Source: Methanosarcinaceae archaeon (GTDB taxonomy: Archaea; Halobacteriota; Methanosarcinia; Methanosarcinales; Methanosarcinaceae). From it: a stretch of DNA of 5,017 nt. Below the pieces are notes generated by a model. It was given only the letters and a program-made list of their open reading frames with translations, was not told the DNA's origin and searched no databases. Below, in pieces: positions 1 through 5,017 of this stretch. The position numbers were made by a program, and so were the translations under genes. The number at the start of each line of letters is the position of its first letter. The stretch's first letter is position 1. The DNA lies in assembly GCA_028690255.1 (NCBI GenBank), contig JAQVBP010000081.1:1-5017 (forward strand), in the 5' to 3' direction.

Positions 1-2835
1 GCTTTTTTAATTGATTTTGAGAATCCGGCCAGGAACCGGTTTCTGGTAGTTAACCAGTTTACCATACAGGGAACAAAACAGCCGCGCAGGCCCGATATAA
101 TCTGTTTTATAAATGGCTTGCCTGTTGCGGTGCTGGAACTTAAAAGCCCCAAAGATGAAAACGCCGATATCTGGGATGCGTTTAATCAGTTGCAGACCTA
201 CAAAGATGAAATAAGCGAGCTTTTTGTGTATAATGAAGCCCTGGTTGTGAGTGATGGTTATACTGCTTATATTGGGGCCCTGACTGCGAATCAGGAACGT
301 TTTTCACCCTGGCGGGCTGTCAAAAACGAAGATGACAGGCCGAAATTGGAATGGCAGCTGCAAACCCTGGTGCGGGGGTTTTTTGACCGGGAGATGTTGC
401 TTGATTATATCCGCTTTTTTGTGCTCTTTGAAGACGATGGGGGAGCAATCATCAAAAAGATTGCCGGGTATCACCAGTTTCATGCGGTGCGAGAAGCGGT
501 AAGGGTCACGATCATTGCCACACGGGAGCCGCAGGGGGTTTTTGAAAAGCGGGCAAGTTATGGCGATGAGGTGGTTTCCGGAAGCAAAAAGGCCGGAGTG
601 GTCTGGCATACGCAGGGGTCGGGAAAAAGCATTTCCATGTGCTGTTATGCAGGAAAGTTGTTGCAGCAGGCGGAGATGAATAACCCTACCCTGGTGGTGG
701 TAACGGACCGAAACGACCTGGACGGCCAGCTCTTCCGGACCTTCTCCAATGCCTGGGAACTGTTCAAGCAAACCCCGGTGCAGGCCAACGACCGGGAGGA
801 ATTACGCCAGCTGCTCTCCGTGCGGGAATCCGGCGGCATTATTTTTACCACGGTACAGAAGTTTTCACCCGTCGGGGGGGAGGATGGGCATCCTATCTTA
901 AACGACCGCCACAATATTGTGGTTATCTCCGATGAGGCCCACCGCAGCCAGTATGGTCATAAGGGCCGCTTTATGGATGTGAAAGATGAAGCCGGGAAGG
1001 TGACCGGGAAAAAGCTGGTATTCGGTTATTCCAAGTACATGCGCGATGCTCTGCCCAACGCCTCCTTTATTGGATTTACGGGGACACCCATTTCCCTTGA
1101 AGACAAAGACACTCGCGAAGTATTCGGGGACTATGTTTCGATTTACGACATTCAGGATTCTGTGGATGATGGGGCAACCGTGCCTATTTATTACGAATCC
1201 CGCCTGGCAAAGCTCGATATAAACCATGCCGAGATTGAAAAGTTGTCCGCCCAGGCCGAAGAAGTGGTGGAAGACGAAGAAGATCTGGCTTCCCGCGAGA
1301 AAACCAAAGGTGAGTGGACCCGCCTCGAAAAACTGGTTGGAGCTGAACCCCGCGTTCGGCAGGTAGCAGCTGATCTGGTGGCCCATTTTGAAACGCGGAC
1401 GGCGTCCATGGACGGCAAAGCCATGATTGTGGCCATGAGCCGGGATATTTGCGTGCATTTATACGATGCCATTGTGGACCTGCGCCCGGACTGGCATGAT
1501 TCCGACCCTGACAGAGGCACGATTAAAATCGTGATGACCGGCTCGGCCTCTGACCGGGAATTGTTACAACCTCATATCTACAACAAGCAAACCAGGAAAA
1601 AATTAGAAAAACGGTTCAAGGATATTAACGACCCGCTCAGGCTGGTAATTGTGCGGGATATGTGGCTCACGGGTTTTGATGTCCCCTGCTGTCATACCAT
1701 GTATCTCGACAAACCGATGAAAGGGCATAACCTGATGCAGGCCATAGCTCGGGTAAACCGGGTGTTTAAAAACAAACAGGGTGGCCTGGTGGTGGATTAC
1801 ATTGGTATTGCCGGGGAATTAAAGGAGGCCCTGAAAATCTATACCGAGGCCAGGGGCAGAGGCGAGCCCACATTGCGTGCCGAAGAAGCGTTTTCGGTTT
1901 TGCTCGAAAAGCTGGACGTGGTACGCGGGCTCTTCCATGGTTTTGATTACAGCGGCTTTGAAGCCCGGGCCTACGAACTGCTGGTGCCTGCAGCAAACCA
2001 TATTCTGGGGCTTAAAGATGGCAAAAAACGATATCTGGATACGGTGCTGGCGATTAACAAAGCCTATTCCCTGTGTGGTACCCTGGACGAAACCAGAGAA
2101 CTGCGGGCTGAAATAGCCTTTTTCTCAGCCATTAAAGCCGCCATTAGCAAATTCACCTCCGTCGATAAAAAACGCAGCCGGGAAGAGAAAAATTCGGCTC
2201 TCAAACAGATTCTGGATAATGCCGTGATTGCCGAAGGTGTTGCCGATGTGTTTGAGCTTGCAGGCCTGGGTAAACCTGATATCGGCCTGCTCTCGGATGA
2301 GTTCCTGGAAGATGTCCGGCAGATGGAGCACCGCAACCTGGCAGTGGAGCTCCTTGAAAAACTGCTGAAAGACGAGATAAAATCAAAAACCCGCAATAAC
2401 GTGGTGCAGGAAAAGAAATACAGCGACCGTTTAAAGGAAACCTTACGTAAGTATAACAACCGTTCCATTGAAACCGCCCAGGTGATTGAAGAACTTATCC
2501 AGATGGCCAGGGAGTTTCAGGAAGCACTGAAACGCAATTCCGAACTTGGCCTGCATCCGGACGAGGTGGCATTTTATGATGCTCTGGCAAATAATGAAAG
2601 TGCTGTCCGTGAGTTGGGGGACGAAATTCTCAAAAAAATCGCTGTGGAAATTACCGAAAAACTGCGCAAATCCTCAACCGTGGACTGGCAGGTACGCGAC
2701 AGCGTAAGAGCCAGATTACGCATTCTTGTCCGCCGTACCCTGCAACGTTACAAATACCCCCCGGATATGGCACAGGATGCTATTGAATTAGTATTGAAGC
2801 AGGCGGAAGCACTTTCAAATGAGTGGTCAAATTAA
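1..2835 (+). CDS. hsdR: Type I restriction enzyme R subunit HsdR, 5'-truncated by the window
   Basis: This is the ATP-dependent translocase and endonuclease subunit of a type I restriction-modification complex. With HsdM and HsdS it pulls in unmethylated DNA and cleaves it far from the recognition site. The frame is open from base 1 (944 residues visible). An N-terminal piece of roughly 100-120 residues is missing, judged from the usual length of about 1,000-1,100 aa. Visible residues D32, E46 and K48 (RPD...ELK) form the PD-(D/E)XK nuclease site with the D-to-E spacing of EcoR124I, followed by QLQTY (63-67), a QxxxY motif. SF2 motifs follow in order: Walker A TQGSGKS (Lys at 625-627), DEAH (931-942), GFTGTP (1072-1089), DMWLTGFDVP (1657-1686) and QAIARVNR (1738-1761). 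From about base 1830 to the end lies the helical C-terminal domain of HsdR (DUF3387-like). No frameshift or internal stop is seen, so the visible part looks functional. The TTG at 118 is not the start, because it falls between the catalytic Asp and Glu. HsdM and HsdS are not in the window. The family is certain; the type I subclass is not assigned. Confidence 0.96.
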   Translation, partial: AFLIDFENPARNRFLVVNQFTIQGTKQPRRPDIICFINGLPVAVLELKSPKDENADIWDAFNQLQTYKDEISELFVYNEALVVSDGYTAYIGALTANQERFSPWRAVKNEDDRPKLEWQLQTLVRGFFDREMLLDYIRFFVLFEDDGGAIIKKIAGYHQFHAVREAVRVTIIATREPQGVFEKRASYGDEVVSGSKKAGVVWHTQGSGKSISMCCYAGKLLQQAEMNNPTLVVVTDRNDLDGQLFRTFSNAWELFKQTPVQANDREELRQLLSVRESGGIIFTTVQKFSPVGGEDGHPILNDRHNIVVISDEAHRSQYGHKGRFMDVKDEAGKVTGKKLVFGYSKYMRDALPNASFIGFTGTPISLEDKDTREVFGDYVSIYDIQDSVDDGATVPIYYESRLAKLDINHAEIEKLSAQAEEVVEDEEDLASREKTKGEWTRLEKLVGAEPRVRQVAADLVAHFETRTASMDGKAMIVAMSRDICVHLYDAIVDLRPDWHDSDPDRGTIKIVMTGSASDRELLQPHIYNKQTRKKLEKRFKDINDPLRLVIVRDMWLTGFDVPCCHTMYLDKPMKGHNLMQAIARVNRVFKNKQGGLVVDYIGIAGELKEALKIYTEARGRGEPTLRAEEAFSVLLEKLDVVRGLFHGFDYSGFEARAYELLVPAANHILGLKDGKKRYLDTVLAINKAYSLCGTLDETRELRAEIAFFSAIKAAISKFTSVDKKRSREEKNSALKQILDNAVIAEGVADVFELAGLGKPDIGLLSDEFLEDVRQMEHRNLAVELLEKLLKDEIKSKTRNNVVQEKKYSDRLKETLRKYNNRSIETAQVIEELIQMAREFQEALKRNSELGLHPDEVAFYDALANNESAVRELGDEILKKIAVEITEKLRKSSTVDWQVRDSVRARLRILVRRTLQRYKYPPDMAQDAIELVLKQAEALSNEWSN

Positions 2836-2899
2836 GTCGATAAAGGTAAAAATGCTTATTCAGGCTGTTCGCCATTTTGTCTCAGGCCCGGCTCCTTGA
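2819..2899 (+). pseudogene. 26-codon ORF overlapping the hsdR stop; possible stump of a translationally coupled gene
   Basis: An ATG at 2819 lies 17 bases inside the end of hsdR in another frame and opens a short ORF, MSGQIKSIKVK..., that stops at 2899. A purine-rich stretch (GGCGGAAG) lies just upstream. Overlapping starts of this kind usually mark translational coupling. From general knowledge, type I hsdR genes are often followed by a YgjP/DUF45-like (M48-type) zinc metallopeptidase gene, and the IKxIxV...IQAVR pattern vaguely resembles the start of such proteins. No HEXXH motif or further homologous sequence is visible downstream. I infer, weakly, that a downstream operon gene was lost here and that only its start survives. 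It may equally be a chance ORF. Confidence 0.25.
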
Positions 2900-2915
2900 C
2901 TCGCAAGGATGCCGG
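2888..2915 (+). terminator. Strong hairpin after hsdR, possible terminator
   Basis: CCGGCTCCTTG (2888-2898) pairs with CAAGGA and GCCGG (2904-2915) around a 5-base ACTCG loop. This gives 11 base pairs with a single bulged T at 2910. It starts 52 bases after the hsdR stop. The sequence behind it (2921-2931) is T-rich but interrupted, with no clean oligo-T run. It could therefore be a transcript-end stabilising hairpin or part of a dispersed repeat rather than a classic terminator. Confidence 0.45.
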
Positions 2916-2949
2916 AGAGGTTTACTTTACTCCCCTTCGGGTATCTTAA

Positions 2950-2959
2950 TTTATATAAT
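2950..2959. promoter_or_regulatory. TATA-like sequence TTTATATAAT
   Basis: The sequence matches an archaeal TATA box and reads almost equally well on both strands. No clear BRE purine run accompanies it and no gene begins at the expected distance, so it may be only AT-rich spacer. If used on the + strand, it would give PAN a leader of more than 400 bases. Confidence 0.15.
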
Positions 2960-2996
2960 ATTAGACGTTCGAGACCATACTTAATCGGAATACTGG

Positions 2997-3042
2997 CCCA
3001 TCATTATATATATCTTCAACCGATAATTATGGTTTTGATGGG
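2997..3042. repeat. Inverted repeat CCCATCA / TGATGGG
   Basis: Perfect 7-base arms lie at 2997-3003 and 3036-3042 around a 32-base AT-rich centre. GAAT at 2988-2991 and ATTC at 3043-3046 can extend the pairing past a 5-base bulge. The long loop makes a stable RNA hairpin doubtful, so it is listed as visible symmetry without an assigned role. Confidence 0.3.
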
Positions 3043-3073
3043 ATTCTTCAAATAGAGCTAAGATAAGTCAACT

Positions 3074-3110
3074 ACCCCTCCCTAAAATTCCCTCTTTTAG
3101 AGTAAGGGGT
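3074..3110. repeat. Imperfect palindrome resembling an IS200/IS605-type element end
   Basis: Outer arms ACCCCT (3074-3079) and AGGGGT (3105-3110) and inner arms CTAAAA (3082-3087) and TTTTAG (3095-3100) are both perfect. They are separated by a 2/4-base interior loop and capped by a 7-base loop. The preceding GTCAACTACCCCTCCCTAAA-like run resembles, from memory, the subterminal hairpins of IS200/IS605 and IS1341-like elements of archaea. No tnpA or tnpB sequence is found within the gap, so this would be a solitary remnant or a miniature non-autonomous element. The hairpin is seen directly; the IS link is inference. Confidence 0.35.
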
Positions 3111-3135
3111 TATATGTAACGGCATGTAATTTGTC

Positions 3136-3160
3136 GCATCAGGATTATATCATCCTGTGC
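3136..3160. promoter_or_regulatory. Dyad CAGGAT-tatatc-ATCCTG over a TATA-like core
   Basis: CAGGAT (3140-3145) and ATCCTG (3152-3157) form perfect arms around a 6-base TATATC centre. GCA (3136-3138) and TGC (3158-3160) extend the stem past one bulged T, giving 9 pairs in all. Because the centre is TATA-like, the element could be an operator over a promoter, or a hairpin in a leader RNA. A start site about 25 bases downstream would fall just before the small ORF at 3182. No regulator is identified. Confidence 0.25.
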
Positions 3161-3181
3161 CTGTACACACGCAGGAGAAAA

Positions 3182-3391
3182 ATGCATCGAATTTTAAAGG
3201 ATTACGGAATATTTCATTCATGGGGTATTTCAAAAACCCGGTGTTGTACCTTTTCCAAAAAAGAAAATTATGTTTACCTTATACAAACTTTTCTATATCT
3301 GATGGTGAGTAAGATAAAGGCAATAGAGTCCATTCCGGACTTTTGTCGTTATGACTTTTTGCCATTTGATAGGGGTCAAAAAAATAACTGA
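3182..3391 (+). CDS. Doubtful 69-aa ORF upstream of PAN
   Basis: An ATG at 3182 is preceded by AGGAG (3173-3177) four bases away, a good match to the archaeal Shine-Dalgarno sequence. The frame runs to TGA at 3389-3391, 40 bases before the PAN start. The predicted product (MHRILKDYGIFHSW...) is basic and aromatic, with three cysteines (a CC pair and one more near the C-terminus). It has no recognised domain, signal peptide or clear membrane helix. The DNA is AT-rich and lacks the codon character of hsdR and pan. The ribosome binding site is the only positive evidence; it could be a leader ORF, a relic or chance. An upstream TTG at 3131 in the same frame has no support as a start. Confidence 0.2.
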   Translation: MHRILKDYGIFHSWGISKTRCCTFSKKENYVYLIQTFLYLMVSKIKAIESIPDFCRYDFLPFDRGQKNN

Positions 3392-3420
3392 ACCCGTAAT
3401 TCATTCAAATTTCATAAAAC

Positions 3421-3425
3421 AGGTG
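3421..3425 (+). promoter_or_regulatory. Ribosome binding site of PAN (AGGTG)
   Basis: AGGTG complements the CACCU part of the archaeal 16S 3' end and sits six bases before the ATG at 3432. It decides in favour of this start over the in-frame ATG at 3351, which has no comparable site. Confidence 0.6.
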
Positions 3426-3431
3426 TTTCTA

Positions 3432-4676
3432 ATGTCCGCCAATAGTGAATTACAGTCTTCCCTAGATAAGATAAAAACCAGGGTAGAGTCTCAGATTGAT
3501 TGTGGGGTATTTAACCCTGGGGACGTAAAATCCCTCCTAACCGAAATTGAAATTCTGAGGGTCCAGAACGAAAATATGAAGGCAAGGCTCCTTGAAGCCA
3601 GTGTTGCCACGGGCCGGCACCTTCAGGAGATCAATAAGTTAAAGGCTCACCTGGAGCAACTTACCGAGCCTCCGCTTTTCATTGCCACCATTCTGGAGGT
3701 AAACGGGGAAATCGCGCTTCTCAGACAGCACGGAAACAATCAGGAAGTCCTGACCCAGATTCCGGAAGAGTATCAGGGAAAGATAGAATCCGGGATGAGA
3801 GTTGCGGTAAACGGGGCATACTCAATCATCTCAATCGTCAGCAGGGCTGCCGATGTCAGGGCCCAGGTCATGGAACTGATCAACTCGCCGGGAGTTGACT
3901 ACAGCATGATCGGAGGACTTGACGATGCATTGCAGGAGGTTATCGAGAGTGTGGAACTCCCGCTTACCGAGCCCGAACTCTTTACGGACCTCGGAATCGA
4001 ACCTCCTTCGGGCGTCCTCCTCCACGGAGCCCCCGGAACAGGCAAGACCCTTATCGCAAAGGCAATCGCCTCCCAGGCCCATGCCACCTTCATCCGTATG
4101 TCCGGCTCCGACCTCGTCCAGAAGTTCGTCGGGGAAGGCTCAAGACTTGTTAAAGACATCTTCCAGCTTGCCCGGGAAAAGTCTCCGAGTATCCTTTTCA
4201 TAGACGAAATCGACGCTGTGGGCGGGATGCGGACCTATGACGGGACCAGCGGTTCCGCCGAGGTTAACCGGACAATGCTCCAGCTCCTGGCCGAGATGGA
4301 CGGCTTTGATGCTGCCGGAAACGTGAAAATAATTGCAGCGACCAACAGGATCGATCTTCTGGACCCTGCACTTCTCCGCCCCGGCAGGTTCGACCGCTCG
4401 ATTGAAATCCCGCTCCCTGACGAGAAGGGCAGGCTCGAAATCCTGAAGATCCACACCAAAAAGATGAATCTGGCCGAGGACGTGGACTTCGAAAAACTCG
4501 CCAGCCTGACCAAAGAAATGAGCGGGGCAGCCCTTGCAGTCATTGTTAAGGAAGCCGGAATCTTCGTGCTGCGCAGGCGTGGTAAGCAGATCACCATGAA
4601 CGATTTCCTGCGGGCTCATGAAAAAGTCATAAACGTTAAAGAACCCGCCTCCAGTCCAAACGCAATGTTCGTTTGA
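3432..4676 (+). CDS. pan: Proteasome-activating nucleotidase (PAN), AAA+ unfoldase, divergent form
   Basis: PAN forms a hexameric ring that unfolds proteins with ATP and threads them into the cytoplasmic archaeal 20S proteasome; it is the homologue of eukaryotic Rpt1-6. From ATG 3432 the product is 414 aa, close to the family's roughly 400-430. Residues about 31-78 form a coiled coil, ending at the proline pair 80-81 that begins the OB fold (about 81-137). The AAA+ module follows: IGGL (160-163), Walker A GAPGTGKT (199-206), aromatic pore loop F232-V233-G234, Walker B ILFIDE (254-259, E259 catalytic), sensor-1 N305 and arginine fingers R319 and R322 in RPGRFDR. All catalytic residues are present. 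Departures from canonical PAN are GAPG instead of GPPG in Walker A, GAALA (365-369) instead of GADLK near sensor 2, and a C-terminus MFV in place of the hydrophobic-Tyr-any (HbYX) tail that opens the 20S gate. These suggest a second, divergent PAN paralogue, which is an inference. An alternative start at 3351 would add 27 residues. The gene is probably transcribed alone. Confidence 0.93.
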   Translation: MSANSELQSSLDKIKTRVESQIDCGVFNPGDVKSLLTEIEILRVQNENMKARLLEASVATGRHLQEINKLKAHLEQLTEPPLFIATILEVNGEIALLRQHGNNQEVLTQIPEEYQGKIESGMRVAVNGAYSIISIVSRAADVRAQVMELINSPGVDYSMIGGLDDALQEVIESVELPLTEPELFTDLGIEPPSGVLLHGAPGTGKTLIAKAIASQAHATFIRMSGSDLVQKFVGEGSRLVKDIFQLAREKSPSILFIDEIDAVGGMRTYDGTSGSAEVNRTMLQLLAEMDGFDAAGNVKIIAATNRIDLLDPALLRPGRFDRSIEIPLPDEKGRLEILKIHTKKMNLAEDVDFEKLASLTKEMSGAALAVIVKEAGIFVLRRRGKQITMNDFLRAHEKVINVKEPASSPNAMFV

Positions 4677-4732
4677 TACGGCTGAAAAACCGGAGCCGGA
4701 AAAAGGACAAAACCTGACAACCGCTCAAGCCG

Positions 4733-4776
4733 GGAGGGGCCCTCACCCTCCACTTCCTACAGGGTTCACCCCCTGT
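4733..4776 (+). repeat. Two tandem hairpins in the PAN 3' untranslated region
   Basis: GGAGGG (4733-4738) pairs with CCCTCC (4746-4751) over a 7-base loop. ACAGGG (4759-4764) pairs with CCCTGT (4771-4776) over a 6-base loop. Both stems are perfect 6-mers. Together with the next hairpin they form a three-stem array between the PAN stop and the tRNA promoter, probably protecting the mRNA end or aiding termination. Confidence 0.5.
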
Positions 4777-4786
4777 TCCGGTTTCA

Positions 4787-4817
4787 GGCCGGAATTTTCG
4801 TCCGGCCGGCTCTTTTT
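4787..4817 (+). terminator. Probable transcription terminator of PAN
   Basis: GGCCGGA (4787-4793) pairs perfectly with TCCGGCC (4801-4807) around a 7-base loop. Five Ts follow at 4813-4817. It lies 110 bases after the PAN stop and just ahead of the tRNA promoter, so it would keep the two transcription units apart. Confidence 0.6.
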
Positions 4818-4839
4818 ACACCAATTTACCAGGATCAAA

Positions 4840-4858
4840 CGAAAAGTTAATATATAAT
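4840..4858 (+). promoter_or_regulatory. Archaeal BRE/TATA promoter of the tRNA gene
   Basis: A purine-rich BRE-like CGAAAAG (4840-4846) directly precedes the TATA-like TTAATATATAA (4848-4858). This is the only place in the window where both elements stand together. A start about 25 bases downstream, near 4880-4884, would leave a 5' leader of roughly 25-30 bases for RNase P to remove before the tRNA at 4909. Confidence 0.65.
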
Positions 4859-4908
4859 TAATCACTTGTTGATATCTGCCTGAGAGGCAAACCACAAGCA
4901 AACAACAT

Positions 4909-4983
4909 GCTCCGATAGTGTAGCTCGGCCAATCATTCAGGACTCTCACTCCTGCGACTGGGGTTCAAATCCCCATCGGAGCA
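4909..4983 (+). tRNA. tRNA-Glu, anticodon CTC
   Basis: This is a complete 75-base cloverleaf that decodes GAG. The acceptor stem GCTCCGA/TCGGAGC is perfect (7 bp). The anticodon stem CAGGA/TCCTG encloses loop CTCTCAC, which places CTC at 34-36. The T arm is TGGGG-TTCAAAT-CCCCA. The D arm has A14 and the GG pair, with a weak stem (G-T pair at 10-25, T-T mismatch at 13-22), a pattern I recall from archaeal tRNA-Glu. The variable loop is CGAC and the discriminator base is A. No CCA is encoded (TTG follows), so the nucleotidyltransferase must add it. No intron is present. It has its own promoter and terminators. Confidence 0.96.
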
Positions 4984-4993
4984 TTGAAATATC

Positions 4994-5012
4994 TTTTTCT
5001 CAAATGTTTTTT
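4994..5012 (+). terminator. Two oligo-T terminators after tRNA-Glu
   Basis: T5 at 4994-4998 and T6 at 5007-5012 lie within 30 bases of the tRNA end. Archaeal RNA polymerase terminates at such runs without needing a hairpin. The sequence TTTTTCTCAA occurs twice (4994-5003 and 5008-5017), giving a primary and a back-up site. Confidence 0.65.
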
Positions 5013-5017
5013 CTCAA

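Larger units (their letters stand above)
2836..3431. other. 596-bp AT-rich intergenic region between hsdR and the PAN gene
   Basis: No convincing protein gene was found on either strand. The first 80 bases are of moderate G+C and hold a strong hairpin. From about 2945 the DNA becomes AT-rich, with several TATA-like runs near 2950, 3004, 3112 and 3144. Listed separately are an imperfect palindrome at 3074-3110, a dyad at 3136-3160 and a doubtful small ORF at 3182-3391. The PAN promoter must lie in here, but no single TATA box stands out, so the PAN mRNA leader may be long. The mosaic look suggests decayed mobile or operon-end sequence. Confidence 0.7.

Noticed and set aside
304..2468. Several open frames of 60-186 codons on either strand inside hsdR
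   Set aside because: They are shadows of a strongly conserved coding frame and show no recognisable domains.
118..2835. HsdR starting at TTG 118
   Set aside because: The frame is open to base 1 and the residues before 118 contain conserved HsdR sequence including the catalytic Asp.
3131..3181. TTG start for the small ORF before PAN
   Set aside because: No ribosome binding site, and it lies just before and inside the dyad; ATG 3182 with AGGAG is the better start.
3351..3431. 27-residue N-terminal extension of PAN
   Set aside because: No Shine-Dalgarno at 3351, AT-rich non-coding-like sequence, and a good AGGTG site before 3432, which gives normal PAN architecture.
2836..3431. CRISPR array, riboswitch or toxin-antitoxin pair in the gap
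   Set aside because: No regularly spaced repeats, no known aptamer core and no paired small ORFs were seen.
3831..4619. Open frames antisense to, or out of phase with, PAN
   Set aside because: They overlap conserved AAA+ motifs in the correct frame; low-complexity Ser/Arg-rich translations are typical of shadow frames.
4743..4949. 68-codon frame on the minus strand
   Set aside because: It runs through the tRNA gene, its promoter and the PAN terminator hairpins, so it is not plausible as a gene.
4960..4983. Duplicate of the tRNA 3' end as an attachment site
   Set aside because: No second copy of the tRNA-Glu 3' end was noticed elsewhere in the window; copies outside it cannot be excluded.

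Overview
The window most likely comes from a methanogenic archaeon, probably Methanosarcina or a close relative. Three things point there: an archaeal-type proteasome-activating nucleotidase (PAN), a tRNA-Glu without an encoded CCA end, and archaeal signals (a BRE/TATA-like promoter before the tRNA, oligo-T terminators after it). Intergenic DNA is AT-rich while the genes are of moderate G+C, as is usual in that genus. The genus is an inference; no 16S or other marker is present.

Bases 1-2835 (+) carry the 3' nine-tenths of hsdR, the motor/nuclease subunit of a type I restriction-modification system. The frame is open from base 1, so the gene starts upstream of the window, where hsdM and hsdS would be expected. 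The PD-(D/E)XK nuclease residues, all main SF2 translocase motifs and the C-terminal domain are intact.

Bases 2836-3431 are a 596-bp stretch without a convincing gene. It begins with a 26-codon ORF overlapping the end of hsdR, possibly the stump of a lost coupled gene. It also holds a strong GC-rich hairpin, AT-rich TATA-like sequence, an imperfect palindrome resembling an IS200/IS605-type element end, a dyad around a TATA-like core, and a doubtful 69-codon ORF with a good ribosome binding site. It looks like the ragged edge between an accessory restriction locus and conserved chromosome.

Bases 3432-4676 (+) encode a complete PAN of 414 aa: coiled coil, OB fold and AAA+ ATPase. PAN unfolds proteins and feeds them into the archaeal 20S proteasome. 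It differs from the textbook PAN in several motifs and may be a second, divergent paralogue. Three hairpins and a T-tract follow it.

Bases 4841-5012 (+) are an independent tRNA-Glu(CTC) unit with promoter, gene and oligo-T terminators.

All genes lie on the + strand, but the gaps and terminators suggest three separate transcription units: restriction, proteolysis and translation. I see no evidence that they act together, and no clearly new system.
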